From NCBI GenBank assembly GCA_002197525.1, contig NFUN01000140.1:1-35214 (forward strand): a stretch of 35,214 nucleotides of DNA. The letters are read 5' to 3'. Under the pieces are notes generated by a model that was not told the origin of the DNA, searched no databases, and saw only the letters and a program-made list of their open reading frames with translations. The position numbers were made by a program, and so were the translations under genes. Positions 14,449 through 23,840 of this stretch are shown here, piece by piece (positions within the stretch are counted from its first letter, which is position 1; the number at the start of each line of letters is the position of its first letter). This stretch comes from Acidobacteria subdivision 13 bacterium RH2 MAG17b. GTDB lineage: Bacteria > Acidobacteriota > Terriglobia > UBA7540.

Positions 14449-16953
14449 CTAAAATATCTCAAACCGCTCCTGGTGCACTTCGGGATCGCTTTTGATGACG
14501 ACTTCTTTCCCCGTGGCGGCTTCAATCTCACTGATCAGAACTCCGCTTCGCGACTTCAGCGCCGCCGCTACGCTTGGATGAACGCGCAGGTTCATAACTT
14601 TGCCGTCGATCTCCGCCGCCATTTTGCGCGCTTCCGCAACAATATCATAGCTGACGGTGGCCACGGACTTGATCCACCCGGCGCCTGTGCAATGCGGGCA
14701 CGGCTCGCACAACGTGCGCTCGAGCGACTGCTTCACGCGCTTGCGCGTCAAGGCGACCAACCCAAATTCATTGAAGGCGAGAATCTTGGTGGGCGCCCGG
14801 TCATAGCGCAGAGCTTCTTCGAGCGCCTGAACCACTTTCATGCGGTTGCGCCGCTCGTCCATATCGATGAAGTCGATCACAATGATTCCGCCGAGGTCGC
14901 GCAGCCGGATCTGCCGCACGATCTCATTCACCGCATCGATATTGGTCTTGACGATGGTGTCTTCCAGGCGATTGGTCTTGCCTACGTACTTGCCGGTGTT
15001 CACGTCAATCGCCACCAGAGCTTCAGTCTGATTAATCACGATGTAGCCGCCCGATTTTAGCCACACCTTGGGCTTAAGCGCCTTGTCGATCTCCGCCTGA
15101 ACGCCAAACTCTTCAAACAGCGGCGTGTCGCGCGTGTAAAGTTTCACCTGGCCGATGAGCGAGGGCTGAAAGCGGTGCACGAATTCGAGGACATGCTCGT
15201 ACTCCATCTCGTTATCTATGCGCACGGACTTGAACTCGGGTGAAAGGAGATCGCGGAGAATGCGCTCAACCAGCGTCAGATCGCGGTGCAGAAGAGCAGG
15301 CGCCTTGGTGTGCTCGGCTTTAGCGCGAATGTCGTTCCACAAGTTGGTCAGGAAGGCGAGATCGGCCTTGATTTCGTCTTCGCTCCGGCCCGCTCCGGCG
15401 GTCCGCACGATGAAGCCTCCACCGAGCGCGCCTTTGTGCTGCAGGATGATGCTGCGCAACCGCAGGCGCTCTTCTTCCGAACCGATCTTGCGCGAGACCC
15501 CGATGTGATCGATGGTCGGCATGTAGACGAGATAGCGGCCGGGCAGCGCGATGTGCGAAGTGATGCGCGCTCCCTTGGCGCCGAGCGGTTCCTTAGCGAT
15601 CTGGACGAGAATCTCCTGCCCTTCCTTGAGCAGTTCGCTGATCGGGGTTGGATGATGATTCCCGGAGCGCGATCCTTCCTGCTGCGGTTGAGGCCCCGCT
15701 TCGGGGCTGCGGCGCTGATCGGGCCGGAAACGTCCACGTCCTCTGCTGCGGCCCCGCCGCTGGGGAGCGACGCGCGGGCGGCGTTCGGAGTCGCGCAGCG
15801 TATACGATTGCCCGGCGGGCTCCGCTACCGTTGCCGGCTGGGTTTCTGACCCGGCCGCAGTCTGCGCCGCTTCGTCTTGGGACGCGGCGTTCATGCCCTC
15901 TTCAGATGCAGCCAGACCGCCAGAGACGCCATCGGCCACCGGCTCCGCATCGAAAGTTTCGCGGTCTTCATGTCCGGGCAGGGTTTCCTCTTCCTCAAAC
16001 GTCGAGGTTTGGATTGAAGCAAACGATTCACTTGGGAAAGCCGGTTCAGCCGCTACGGGCTCTTCAACCGGAGAAATTTCAGTGATCGCTTCCGTCACGG
16101 AAGGCGGCTCAGCCGCGAGACCGGAATCGTAAGCTTCCGCAAAAGAAGGTTTGGCAACCGCATCCAGGTTGGCCCCTGACTCGCCGGCAGGCACCTGCTC
16201 CGCTCCGCCGAATTCGGTTCCCGATTCGGGGGTGGATTTTGACTCCTCCACTTCACCTTCAGGGCGGTGGCCGTATTTGGCCAGCGACTCGCCGGGCAAC
16301 AACTGAAGCCCCTGGGAAGTTGAAACCGTCTGTTCGCTGTGTTCTTCAGTTTCACGACGTTCGGGAATACGGCTATCGCGGAAGCGCCGGCCACTCCTGT
16401 GGTGGCGGCCTGCAAAACCATGCCGTCTGTGCTCAGGGCGTTCCGCGCCCGGAGCGTTTGCGGCAGGCGCGAACTCTTTGGTTACGGCGGGATGCACGGA
16501 AGCTGGCGGTGGCGGCAGGTCGCGCGCGGCTGGTTCCGCCCGTTCCGCCGGTTGCAATGTTTCGGCGGCGGGAGGCTGCGGCGTCACGCCGGCCGATGGC
16601 GCGGTGACAGTCTCGGGGCTAGCCGGCTCGCCAGCCTGGACGGGCGGCGCGGCGGCGCCTCCGTCTCTGCCCAGCCGGGCGACCCGGTTTTCAGCTTCGG
16701 TGAAAACGCGATCGTATTCTTCCGAATCTTCGAAGAAATCGGAAACGTAAAGGAAGGCGTCCCGTTCCAACCCGATATTAACGAAAGCAGACTGCATTCC
16801 CGGCAGAACACGATTGACCCTTCCCTTGTATATACCGCCAACCAACCCCACATCGGTGTCCCGCTGAAAATAAACTTCAACCAGTTGATCGTCTTCAAGA
16901 ACCGCCACCTTCGTCTCGTGAGGAGACGAGGCAATCAACAACTCCTTCGTCAT
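14449..16953 (-). CDS. rng: Ribonuclease E/G family endoribonuclease with a large disordered insert in the S1 domain
   Basis: An 834-residue protein; GAGAGGAG precedes the ATG. Residues 1-92 hold the RNase H-like start and first half of the S1 RNA-binding domain (YKGRVNRVLPGMQSAFVNIG). About residues 93-430 are a Pro/Ala/Glu-rich region with an Arg-rich stretch (RRGRSRGRGRFRPDQRR), certainly disordered. The S1 domain then resumes at EILVQIAKEPLGAKGARITS. The catalytic acidic strands follow (ALVAIDVNTGKYVG; IIVIDFIDM), then the CEPCPHC zinc-link motif and the small domain. E. coli RNase G is 489 residues; the excess is the insert. The enzyme processes rRNA and degrades mRNA. It lies downstream of mrdA-rodA on the same strand, 242 bases from rodA. 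Confidence 0.93.
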   Translation of the reverse strand: MTKELLIASSPHETKVAVLEDDQLVEVYFQRDTDVGLVGGIYKGRVNRVLPGMQSAFVNIGLERDAFLYVSDFFEDSEEYDRVFTEAENRVARLGRDGGAAAPPVQAGEPASPETVTAPSAGVTPQPPAAETLQPAERAEPAARDLPPPPASVHPAVTKEFAPAANAPGAERPEHRRHGFAGRHHRSGRRFRDSRIPERRETEEHSEQTVSTSQGLQLLPGESLAKYGHRPEGEVEESKSTPESGTEFGGAEQVPAGESGANLDAVAKPSFAEAYDSGLAAEPPSVTEAITEISPVEEPVAAEPAFPSESFASIQTSTFEEEETLPGHEDRETFDAEPVADGVSGGLAASEEGMNAASQDEAAQTAAGSETQPATVAEPAGQSYTLRDSERRPRVAPQRRGRSRGRGRFRPDQRRSPEAGPQPQQEGSRSGNHHPTPISELLKEGQEILVQIAKEPLGAKGARITSHIALPGRYLVYMPTIDHIGVSRKIGSEEERLRLRSIILQHKGALGGGFIVRTAGAGRSEDEIKADLAFLTNLWNDIRAKAEHTKAPALLHRDLTLVERILRDLLSPEFKSVRIDNEMEYEHVLEFVHRFQPSLIGQVKLYTRDTPLFEEFGVQAEIDKALKPKVWLKSGGYIVINQTEALVAIDVNTGKYVGKTNRLEDTIVKTNIDAVNEIVRQIRLRDLGGIIVIDFIDMDERRNRMKVVQALEEALRYDRAPTKILAFNEFGLVALTRKRVKQSLERTLCEPCPHCTGAGWIKSVATVSYDIVAEARKMAAEIDGKVMNLRVHPSVAAALKSRSGVLISEIEAATGKEVVIKSDPEVHQERFEIF

Positions 16954-17195
16954 GGAAACTCCTCTCCGGGAAACCGCGAGAGGATCGACCTGCTACGCAG
17001 GGATCAACTCCCGTCGGGACCCATGCGGCCTCCAGATGCCCATTCATTAAGCACCCGCCTCCGGCGCACCGCTCATTCCCCGCTGCCGCTGGCGCCCATG
17101 GTGGTCCGGGCGATCAGGGGCTTTCGCAAGGCATGAAGCAGCCTGTAAAGGTGTCCGCATTCGACTCAATTTTTTTCGAAGCTCGCCAGCTCTGC

Positions 17196-18284
17196 TCAAT
17201 TCACGAACCGCCGTTTTCTGACGCTCATGACCAGGCCCAATCCCATAAAAGTGAATAGAACGGAGGATCCGCCCTGGCTCATCAAAGGCAGTGGAACTCC
17301 GGTGACAGGAAGAAAACCGATCATCATTCCCACGTTCACGGCGACCTGAAAGAACAAAACCGACGCCAAACCAACAATTAAAAATGCACCGGCGCGATCT
17401 CCGGCGAACTGCGCTCCATCCAGCAAGCGAATCAGCAGAACGAAGTACAGAAGCAGGACGAAAAGAGCGCCGACAAAACCTTGCTCTTCCGCAAAAGCGG
17501 CAAAAATGAAATCTGCGTGCGATACAGGGATGAAGCCCAGCCGGCTCTGTGTTCCATTACCGATTCCCTTGCCCCACAACCCGCCTGAGCCGACGGCGAT
17601 TTTGGATTGGGTTACTTGGTAGCTGGCGCTCCGGGTATTCTGCGATGGATGGATAAAAGTCATGAGGCGCTCGCGCTGGTAAGGACGCATCAGATGCCAT
17701 CCTACGGGAAGCATCAGAACGCCTGCCAGTCCCAGAATGGCCAACTGGCGGAAGCGGATGCCGGCCAGAAATACACCCGCCGCAATGGCGGGAAAAAGCG
17801 TAAGCGCCGTGCCCAAATCCGGTTCGAGCGCCACCAACACGGCTGGGATTCCAACCATTACGCCCAGCGCGCCCAGATCCTTCCACGTGACCGGCTTGCT
17901 CTTACGCCCGGCAAAATAAGCTGCGACGGATATAATTATAACCAACTTGGCCATTTCCGACACCTGGAAAGTGAGCCCGCCAAAAGTCAGCCATCGGCGC
18001 GCTCCAGCCACCCGATGCCCTGCAACCAACAACGCGGCGAGGCCGAGCACCGTGAGGAAGTAGAGCGCCACGATGTGATCCACCACTAGATGGTAGTCTA
18101 TCTGGCTCATGATGAATGCCAAGACCGTCCCAGCCAGAATCCAATCGATCTGCTTTTTATACTGGCCCGAAAGCGCGGAATGCATCGTGGTGCTGTAAAT
18201 CTCAACCACGCCCAGCACGGCCAAGACCAAGGCCGTGAGGATGAGCAGCCAATCCAGATCGCGAAAACTGAAGCCTTTTCTCAT
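17196..18284 (-). CDS. rodA: RodA, SEDS-family peptidoglycan glycosyltransferase
   Basis: A 362-residue polytopic membrane protein with about ten hydrophobic segments starting at residue 11. SEDS hallmarks are present: LEPDLGTALTLFPAI (with the catalytic-region Asp), GKGIGNGTQSRLGFIPVSHADFIFA, and the last-helix signature PVTGVPLPLMSQGGSSVLF. RodA polymerises glycan strands for cell elongation together with its transpeptidase partner PBP2. That partner is encoded directly upstream, the two genes being separated by only 24 bases. The length is usual for the family. Confidence 0.95.
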   Translation of the reverse strand: MRKGFSFRDLDWLLILTALVLAVLGVVEIYSTTMHSALSGQYKKQIDWILAGTVLAFIMSQIDYHLVVDHIVALYFLTVLGLAALLVAGHRVAGARRWLTFGGLTFQVSEMAKLVIIISVAAYFAGRKSKPVTWKDLGALGVMVGIPAVLVALEPDLGTALTLFPAIAAGVFLAGIRFRQLAILGLAGVLMLPVGWHLMRPYQRERLMTFIHPSQNTRSASYQVTQSKIAVGSGGLWGKGIGNGTQSRLGFIPVSHADFIFAAFAEEQGFVGALFVLLLYFVLLIRLLDGAQFAGDRAGAFLIVGLASVLFFQVAVNVGMMIGFLPVTGVPLPLMSQGGSSVLFTFMGLGLVMSVRKRRFVN

Positions 18285-18308
18285 GTCTCTCTCAGGAGCT
18301 ACGGCCGC

Positions 18309-20228
18309 CTATCTCAAATCGCTAGGGAGCAAGTCCGCCTTTCCAGCATCGGCCGGCGCTCCAGCCTGATTGCTTCTCGCAAGCTCCGGCTGGTGCGGCG
18401 AAGCGCCCGGTGAAGCAGGATGCGGGTTTTCCTCGTCAAAATAAGCCTTCATCACCTGTCCCGCCATTGGCGCGGCCACTGAGGATTCACCGCCGTGCAT
18501 TACGAGCGCCGCGACGACGATCTGCGGGTTGTCGAAGGGAGCGTAGCCTACGAACCATGCGTTGTTACGATAGTCGGCGTTGTGCGCCGAATGCCGCAAC
18601 GCGATGCTGACGACCTGGGCGGTGCCGGTCTTTCCGGCAATTTGCAGTCCCGGCTCGCGGGCTCCCGCGCCGGTGCCCCCTTCGTTCACCACTCCCCACA
18701 TGCCGCTGCATACCGATTGCACGGTTCCGGGACTCAGAGGAAACTGCCGCGGCTTCACCGCCGGAGGATCCATTCCGGCTTGTGCGAGCTCGCCATCAAA
18801 GGCGAGATGAGGCTGGTGGAAAACGCCGCCGGAGGTTATCCCGGACATCATGTAGGCTAGTTGTAATGGCGTGACCGCCACCGCGCCCTGGCCGATCGCA
18901 ACCGAAACCGTCTCTCCCGGATACCATTTGTGGCGGTAATACTTCTCCACCCATTCCGGCGTTGGAATGAGGCCGGGCTCCTCGCCCGGCAGGTCGATGC
19001 CGGTTCGCGATCCAAGGCCAAGGTGTTTGGCGAAATAGGCGATTTTGTCGATGCCGAGCATCTTGCCCAGCGTGTAGAAATAAACGTCGCAGGAAATCAC
19101 AATCGCGCGATGCAGATCGACCTGACCGTGACCTTGATGGTGCACCCAGCTCCAATCATGGTAGGTGTGGCCGTAGAAAGTCACGTAGCCAGGGCAATAT
19201 ACCGTGAAATCCGGACGAATCGCTCCCGTTTCGAGCGCCGCCGTTGCGGTGACCAGCTTGAATACCGATCCAGGAGCCAGTTGAGCTTGGATCGCCTTGT
19301 TCATGAGCGGGTTTTGCGGATCTTTAACGATCTGCTGCCACTGCTGGCGCCCAATACCGTGGGTAAAATCGTTCGGATCGAACGCCGGGTGGCTGACCAT
19401 GGCAAGAATTTGGCCCGTGCGCGGGTCCATCGCGACCACTGCCCCGGCGCGGTTGCCGAGAGCCTGTTCGGCAGTAAGCTGAAGGTCAAGATCGAGCGTG
19501 AGGCGCAAGTCGCGGCCCGCGTGTGGGCGGATGGCGGTCATCGACCCCGCTTCCTGGCCCCTGCTATTGACAATCACCCGCCTCATTCCGTCCACGCCGG
19601 AAAGGATGGCGTTGTACTGCCGCTCGATTCCGCTTTTTCCCACCACGTCGCCCGGCAGGTAACGGGTCCCCGTCTTCGCGATAGTCTCTGCGGAAACATC
19701 TCCCACGTAGCCTAGCACCGAGGCCGCAACCTCGTGCTTGGGATAGAAACGCTGTTGGTCCTGGATCAGGTCCAATTCAGGGTATTCGATGCGGTGCGAC
19801 TCGACAAACGCGACGTCCTGCATGTCCGCGGATTTCTTGATCACAATAGGCTGAAAACGGGGGAGCCGCGCCACGGCTGCAAGCTCGCTTTCCAAAGCGG
19901 CAGGGGCAAGGCCCAGGCCCTGAGCGATGCCGCCGATTGTCGCCGGTGCGAGTTTCCGCGGCCCGTCGCGCGAAAGCAGTACGCTGAACGCAGGGAAGTT
20001 ATCCACTAAGACGCGCCCTTTGCGATCCAGAATCCGGCCCCGCGGCGCAATGATGGGCAGATTGCGAATGCGGTTGCGCTCCGATTCCTCAAGGTAATGG
20101 CGGTGTTCGGTGATCTGCAACCGCCAATAGCCGGCGAGCAACGCGATAAGTATTGCGGCGATTAGATATTGAAGGAACGGAATTTTCCAGGCGGGAAATC
20201 GTGGTTCTTCCGGGAAGCGAGCTTCCAT
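18309..20228 (-). CDS. mrdA: Penicillin-binding protein 2 (peptidoglycan D,D-transpeptidase, elongasome)
   Basis: A 639-residue class B PBP. One membrane segment (about 17-35) anchors it; a dimerisation domain (about 55-240) starts with PRGRILDRKG. The transpeptidase domain carries S321-x-x-K324 (PGSVFKLVT), the second motif as S379-C-D381, where many homologues have S-x-N or S-x-D, and K533-T-G. The partner RodA is encoded immediately downstream. In many bacteria mreBCD lie upstream of this pair; here an APC permease lies there instead. The start has no strong ribosome binding site; the chosen ATG keeps the usual short cytoplasmic tail. The 217-base gap upstream holds no gene. Confidence 0.95.
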   Translation of the reverse strand: MEARFPEEPRFPAWKIPFLQYLIAAILIALLAGYWRLQITEHRHYLEESERNRIRNLPIIAPRGRILDRKGRVLVDNFPAFSVLLSRDGPRKLAPATIGGIAQGLGLAPAALESELAAVARLPRFQPIVIKKSADMQDVAFVESHRIEYPELDLIQDQQRFYPKHEVAASVLGYVGDVSAETIAKTGTRYLPGDVVGKSGIERQYNAILSGVDGMRRVIVNSRGQEAGSMTAIRPHAGRDLRLTLDLDLQLTAEQALGNRAGAVVAMDPRTGQILAMVSHPAFDPNDFTHGIGRQQWQQIVKDPQNPLMNKAIQAQLAPGSVFKLVTATAALETGAIRPDFTVYCPGYVTFYGHTYHDWSWVHHQGHGQVDLHRAIVISCDVYFYTLGKMLGIDKIAYFAKHLGLGSRTGIDLPGEEPGLIPTPEWVEKYYRHKWYPGETVSVAIGQGAVAVTPLQLAYMMSGITSGGVFHQPHLAFDGELAQAGMDPPAVKPRQFPLSPGTVQSVCSGMWGVVNEGGTGAGAREPGLQIAGKTGTAQVVSIALRHSAHNADYRNNAWFVGYAPFDNPQIVVAALVMHGGESSVAAPMAGQVMKAYFDEENPHPASPGASPHQPELARSNQAGAPADAGKADLLPSDLR

Positions 20229-20445
20229 TTTTCAAATTGCATGTCCGGGGCCGGATGGCGAGTGCGCGAATACGCAGCGAAACCAAGCTCGTCCGCCACG
20301 CAGACGAGCAAAAACCTGCCCGGGACGGTCTTTCCTTAAAAAATTCCACCAACGATCAAACCGTAACATAACCAACAAGTTAAAACAAGGAAAAGGCTTA
20401 AGAACGGCGCAGCCTCAGTTCAGCCGCGACTCCACTGCCGCCGCA

Positions 20446-21948
20446 TCATGTCCGGATGCGCCGAACCACATAGAGTGCACCGTAAACCGGCAAGCCGCAC
20501 AGCACGATCACCAGACCCGGCCAAGTAGTAGAGGGGCGGTAGCCAAAGAGCGCGGCCAGGATGATGGCCGCCCCCCCAACATAAACAGCCGGCACGACGG
20601 GGTAGCCGGGAGCTTTATAGGGCCTGTCGGCCCGCGGCCGGCTCCGGCGCAGCCGCATGAGCCCTGCGATAGTAAGGATATAGAAGATCAACGCGGCTGA
20701 GATGACGTAATCAAGCAAATTGCTGTAGAGGTTGCCGTAATGCCGGGTGATGGGACTATACGTTCTAGGCAGCACCAGCAGGCTAGCCCACACGCCCTGC
20801 ACCACCAAGGACCACCCAGGGACGCTGGCCCGGTTCAGCTTGGAAGCCGGAGCGAAGAACAAGCCATCGCGCGCCATCGCGTAGTAGGCGCGCGACCCGG
20901 CCAACACCAAGCTATTGATGCACCCAAAGGTTGAGATCATGATGGCAAGCGCCATCGCCATCTTCCCCACGCCGGGATAGGCGGCAGCCAGCATGGCGGT
21001 GGCGACTCGATCCTCCGGAGCGTGCTGGATTGCCGGAAAAGGGAGCACACATAGGTAGGCCAGATTAACTAGGAGGTATAGGGCGATCACCAACACAGTT
21101 CCCAAAACCAGCGCCCGAGGCAGCGTCCTGCGAGGATCCTTCACTTCACCGGCCGCGAAGGTTACGTCATGCCACGCGTCGGCCGCAAAAAGCGAGCCAG
21201 ACTGCGAAACACACAGCGCCACAAACAAGCCCAAGGCGGTCGTAGCATCCAATCCAGAAGCAAGCGGCGCACAGCCGCGAGCCTTCCAGAAATTCGCCAG
21301 GTTTGCCCTCAGAGCTTCCCCATTGCGGGCTAGCAGTAGTCCGACGGTTATGATCCCCAGTAGCGCTCCCGCTTTCGCCACTGTGAAGAAATTCTGCACG
21401 ATCTTGCCGTATTCCAGGCCCAGGTTGTTGGTCCACGTGAGAAGAACAATCACCAAAATCCCCGCCAACTGGGCGCTCGAAAGGGAGATTGCGTAGCGTG
21501 GGGAAAGATGAATGGGCGCGATCAAATAGTGCGTCTCTGAGATCCAGGGCCAGAGAACGCCGGAAAAGCGCGCGAAGGCAACCGCCACGGCGGCGATGGT
21601 GCCGGTCTGAATCACTGTAAAAAGCGTCCATCCGTATAGGAAGCCGAACAAGGGCGAATAAGCCTCCCGCAGGTAGACGTACATGCCGCCAGCCGCCGGC
21701 ATCATCGAAGAAAGTTCGCCGTAGGACAGCGCCGCAGCGATCGTCAGCACCCCCGCGATAACCCAGGCCACGAGCAACCAGCCGGGGCTGCCGCCCTTGC
21801 GCGCCATACCCGCCGAAACGATGAAAATTCCCGAACCGATCATGGCGCCCGACACGACCATGACGGAGTCGAACAGATTGAGGCCTCGCACAAATCCAGG
21901 TTCGTCCGCTCCGTGGTTCGAATGGTCTGCTTTCTCATTTGAGGTCAT
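20446..21948 (-). CDS. APC-superfamily amino acid permease
   Basis: A 500-residue membrane protein with about 12 hydrophobic segments. The first helix carries VVSGAMIGSGIFIVSAGMA, the substrate-binding GxGIF signature of the APC superfamily; AALSYGELSSMMPAAGGMYVYL in helix 2-3 is also diagnostic of the LAT/SteT-like branch. Such transporters move amino acids by exchange or proton symport at the inner membrane; the substrate cannot be read. AAGGA lies 8 bases upstream of the ATG. It appears monocistronic: the 217 bases to mrdA and the long upstream gap set it apart from its neighbours. Confidence 0.9.
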   Translation of the reverse strand: MTSNEKADHSNHGADEPGFVRGLNLFDSVMVVSGAMIGSGIFIVSAGMARKGGSPGWLLVAWVIAGVLTIAAALSYGELSSMMPAAGGMYVYLREAYSPLFGFLYGWTLFTVIQTGTIAAVAVAFARFSGVLWPWISETHYLIAPIHLSPRYAISLSSAQLAGILVIVLLTWTNNLGLEYGKIVQNFFTVAKAGALLGIITVGLLLARNGEALRANLANFWKARGCAPLASGLDATTALGLFVALCVSQSGSLFAADAWHDVTFAAGEVKDPRRTLPRALVLGTVLVIALYLLVNLAYLCVLPFPAIQHAPEDRVATAMLAAAYPGVGKMAMALAIMISTFGCINSLVLAGSRAYYAMARDGLFFAPASKLNRASVPGWSLVVQGVWASLLVLPRTYSPITRHYGNLYSNLLDYVISAALIFYILTIAGLMRLRRSRPRADRPYKAPGYPVVPAVYVGGAAIILAALFGYRPSTTWPGLVIVLCGLPVYGALYVVRRIRT

Positions 21949-22480
21949 CCGAAGTTCCTTTGGCTTTCGTTTAAGCCAAACCTGGCGTCCGCAGGGCGAT
22001 GGAAATTGCCAGGCTTGAGTGACCTGGACACGAGACCCAAGGGCGGTTGCCTGGACCCAATTGGTTTGCCGAAGACGTTAAAAAATTAATGCGGCGAGCG
22101 CGTTATGCAGCGGGTCAACGCTCAAACCAGGGAAAGCTAAACTCATAGTAGCGCGCTCGAAAGTGTATCAGAAACAAGATCGAGAATTACCCTACGCGCT
22201 GCAACAAAACATGTTGACGTGACCTGCCCCGGAGGTTGGCATGGGGGCGGCGTTCCGTCAATATATATATAGTATTTGGAACGTCTCCTTGATTAGGGTG
22301 ATAGAAAATATTTTATAACAAAGTGGTTGACATATCAATTAACATGCGATAAGTTCGCTTTGAAACCAGCAGCCAAAGTCATAAATGACACGAATAGGGT
22401 GGCAACGGTCTCAGTTTCTCCCCCAACGAGGCCGTCACGTTAGCTGAATCACCGCGGGGCGATATTTTGCTAGAAAGTAG
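21949..22480. other. Non-coding AT-richer stretch upstream of the FecR-like genes
   Basis: No credible gene on either strand. An isolated promoter-like pair, TTGACA at 22327-22332 with TAAGTT at 22350-22355 (17-nt spacer), points rightward but no reading frame follows; an untranslated RNA or a relic copy of the FecR-gene promoter is possible. The TA run at about 22261-22272 is short. Confidence 0.4.
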
Positions 22481-22510
22481 TTGACAACTAGGAAAGAGAT
22501 TCTCTATATT
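22481..22510 (+). promoter_or_regulatory. Sigma-70-type promoter of the first FecR-like gene
   Basis: TTGACA (22481-22486, perfect) and TATATT (22505-22510) with an 18-nt spacer, 88 bases before the start codon. The bases AGAAAGTAG just upstream of the -35 are also found before the second copy's promoter. Confidence 0.7.
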
Positions 22511-22559
22511 GAGGGGGAACGTTCAAGGTCTTGGATTAATGACAACATGGGTAAGGAGC

Positions 22560-22597
22560 GAGTTTCTCCTGACCTTTAGCCAAAAGGAGTTGACCAC
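22560..22597 (+). promoter_or_regulatory. Conserved leader with a possible ribosome-site hairpin
   Basis: The last ~30 bases before the start codon (from CCTGACCTTTAGCC) are identical in both FecR-like genes. CCTTT (22573-22577) can pair with AAAGG (22583-22587), part of the ribosome binding site AAAAGGAG. In this copy an earlier CTCC can also pair with GGAG. Pairing would hide the ribosome site; regulation is inferred, not shown. Confidence 0.4.
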
Positions 22598-23458
22598 ATG
22601 ATGATGAAAATGATGAAAATGCGGGTAATGCTATTCTTAATGCTGTTGGGGATTGTGAGCGCGGCTCCAATCTTCGCGGGTTCTGCCGCTCTGGGCACAG
22701 TGGCGGGCAGTCTAAATGCGAGCGTCAGCGGGCAAGCTCTTCTTCCCAACAGCACGGTTTTCAACGGCGATCAGTTACAGGTCAACGATGGCGCGGCCGT
22801 CATTGCCCTGGCTAACGGCAGCCGCATGACACTGGGCAGCGAAACGCAGGCTCAGTTCTTCAAGCAGTCTGACGGAGTCTCGGTCACCTTGGCCAAAGGC
22901 AATGTTTCCATGTACCACCCGGCAAAGGGATCCAGCTTGGCAGTGAACGTCCAGAAGTGGTCGATCACTCCAAGTAAAGGCTACAAGAGCGTCGGCGAAG
23001 TGGCGATGCTGAACGGGGCGGTGATCGTGACGGCAAAAGAAGGCTCGCTGCACGTTCAGGGCAACGGACGCGCCCTCGATGTCGCTCAAGGCAAGACCAT
23101 CACCCTCCTTCCAAAAACGGCCGCAATGCCTCAGGCCGGCACCTCACAGAAGCTCGTGGGTGGAAATACGGGCCTGGAAGCCGCAACTCTCGGCGTAGCT
23201 GGGGCTGGGGCCATCCTGGCCGGCATTGCTATGTCCCGCGCAGGGAATGCAAGAGATGCAGCCAACGCAGCCAATTCCTCCGCTCAAGCAGCCACATCGG
23301 CAGCGAATGCGGCGACGTCGGCAGCGAATGCGGCGACGGCAGCGGCAACCGCAGCAGGAATCAATGCGAATGAGACTGGCTGTGCCCTGAATACTACAGC
23401 CAATGGCCTAGGCAACCCCAGCCCATACATTCCGCCTACGGGCTTTACTTGCCCGTAA
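22598..23458 (+). CDS. FecR-domain secreted protein, copy 1
   Basis: A 286-residue protein. A Met/Lys-rich start and hydrophobic core (residues 8-27, ending PIFAGSA) give a signal peptide. Residues 30-155 resemble the FecR domain: STVFNGDQLQVNDGAAVIAL, RMTLGSETQAQFF, then an EGSLHVQGNGRALDVAQGKTI strand pair. About 180-205 is a Gly/Ala hydrophobic stretch that may insert in a membrane. The C-terminus has SAANAAT repeats predicted to form an Ala-rich helix, ending in a Cys- and Pro-containing tail GNPSPYIPPTGFTCP. FecR proteins of Gram-negatives often sense or bind in the envelope; the role of this free-standing form is unknown. Its paralogue lies next door. Confidence 0.8.
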   Translation: MMMKMMKMRVMLFLMLLGIVSAAPIFAGSAALGTVAGSLNASVSGQALLPNSTVFNGDQLQVNDGAAVIALANGSRMTLGSETQAQFFKQSDGVSVTLAKGNVSMYHPAKGSSLAVNVQKWSITPSKGYKSVGEVAMLNGAVIVTAKEGSLHVQGNGRALDVAQGKTITLLPKTAAMPQAGTSQKLVGGNTGLEAATLGVAGAGAILAGIAMSRAGNARDAANAANSSAQAATSAANAATSAANAATAAATAAGINANETGCALNTTANGLGNPSPYIPPTGFTCP

Positions 23459-23511
23459 GCGCTCTTGCCCCTCCCGTGATGGATAGGCAGCAAGTAGTGG
23501 GTTTCTAGCTT

Positions 23512-23552
23512 GGCGGCAGGGCTCTAACGAGTGCTGCCGCCTTACTGTTTTA
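23512..23552 (+). terminator. Terminator after FecR-like copy 1
   Basis: Stem GGCGGCAG (23512-23519) with CTGCCGCC (23534-23541), 14-nt loop, followed by TTACTGTTTTA. It separates the two paralogues into single-gene transcripts. Confidence 0.75.
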
Positions 23553-23726
23553 TCACCCTTCGGTTCGCAATCCTCCCGCAGAAGGGCATCACACTCACAT
23601 CAAGCGGGCGATAACTGATCCAGTGTTCAGCAGTGTTATCCAGACTGGTTGAGTAATGACTCTGGAAGCGAAACCTGAGAATTGGTTACGTTTTAGCTGG
23701 AGATGTGTAATTTTCACAGAAAGTAG

Positions 23727-23755
23727 TTGACGATAAAGGCAGACCTTCTTATAGT
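23727..23755 (+). promoter_or_regulatory. Sigma-70-type promoter of the second FecR-like gene
   Basis: TTGACG (23727-23732), 17-nt spacer, TATAGT (23750-23755). It is preceded by the same AGAAAGTAG seen at the first promoter. The duplication therefore included the promoter; the spacer and the region between it and the leader have diverged. The 382-base gap 23459-23840 holds no gene apart from these signals. Confidence 0.7.
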
Positions 23756-23840
23756 AGTGGGGATATTTTTTCTTGTCTGAGCTACATGACTCGGTGGGGA
23801 GTATTTTATTCCTGACCTTTAGCCAAAAGGAGTTGACCAC

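Noticed and set aside
22261-22272. TA-repeat run as a replication origin or unwinding element
   Set aside because: It is only about a dozen bases long, with no DnaA boxes or partner genes nearby.
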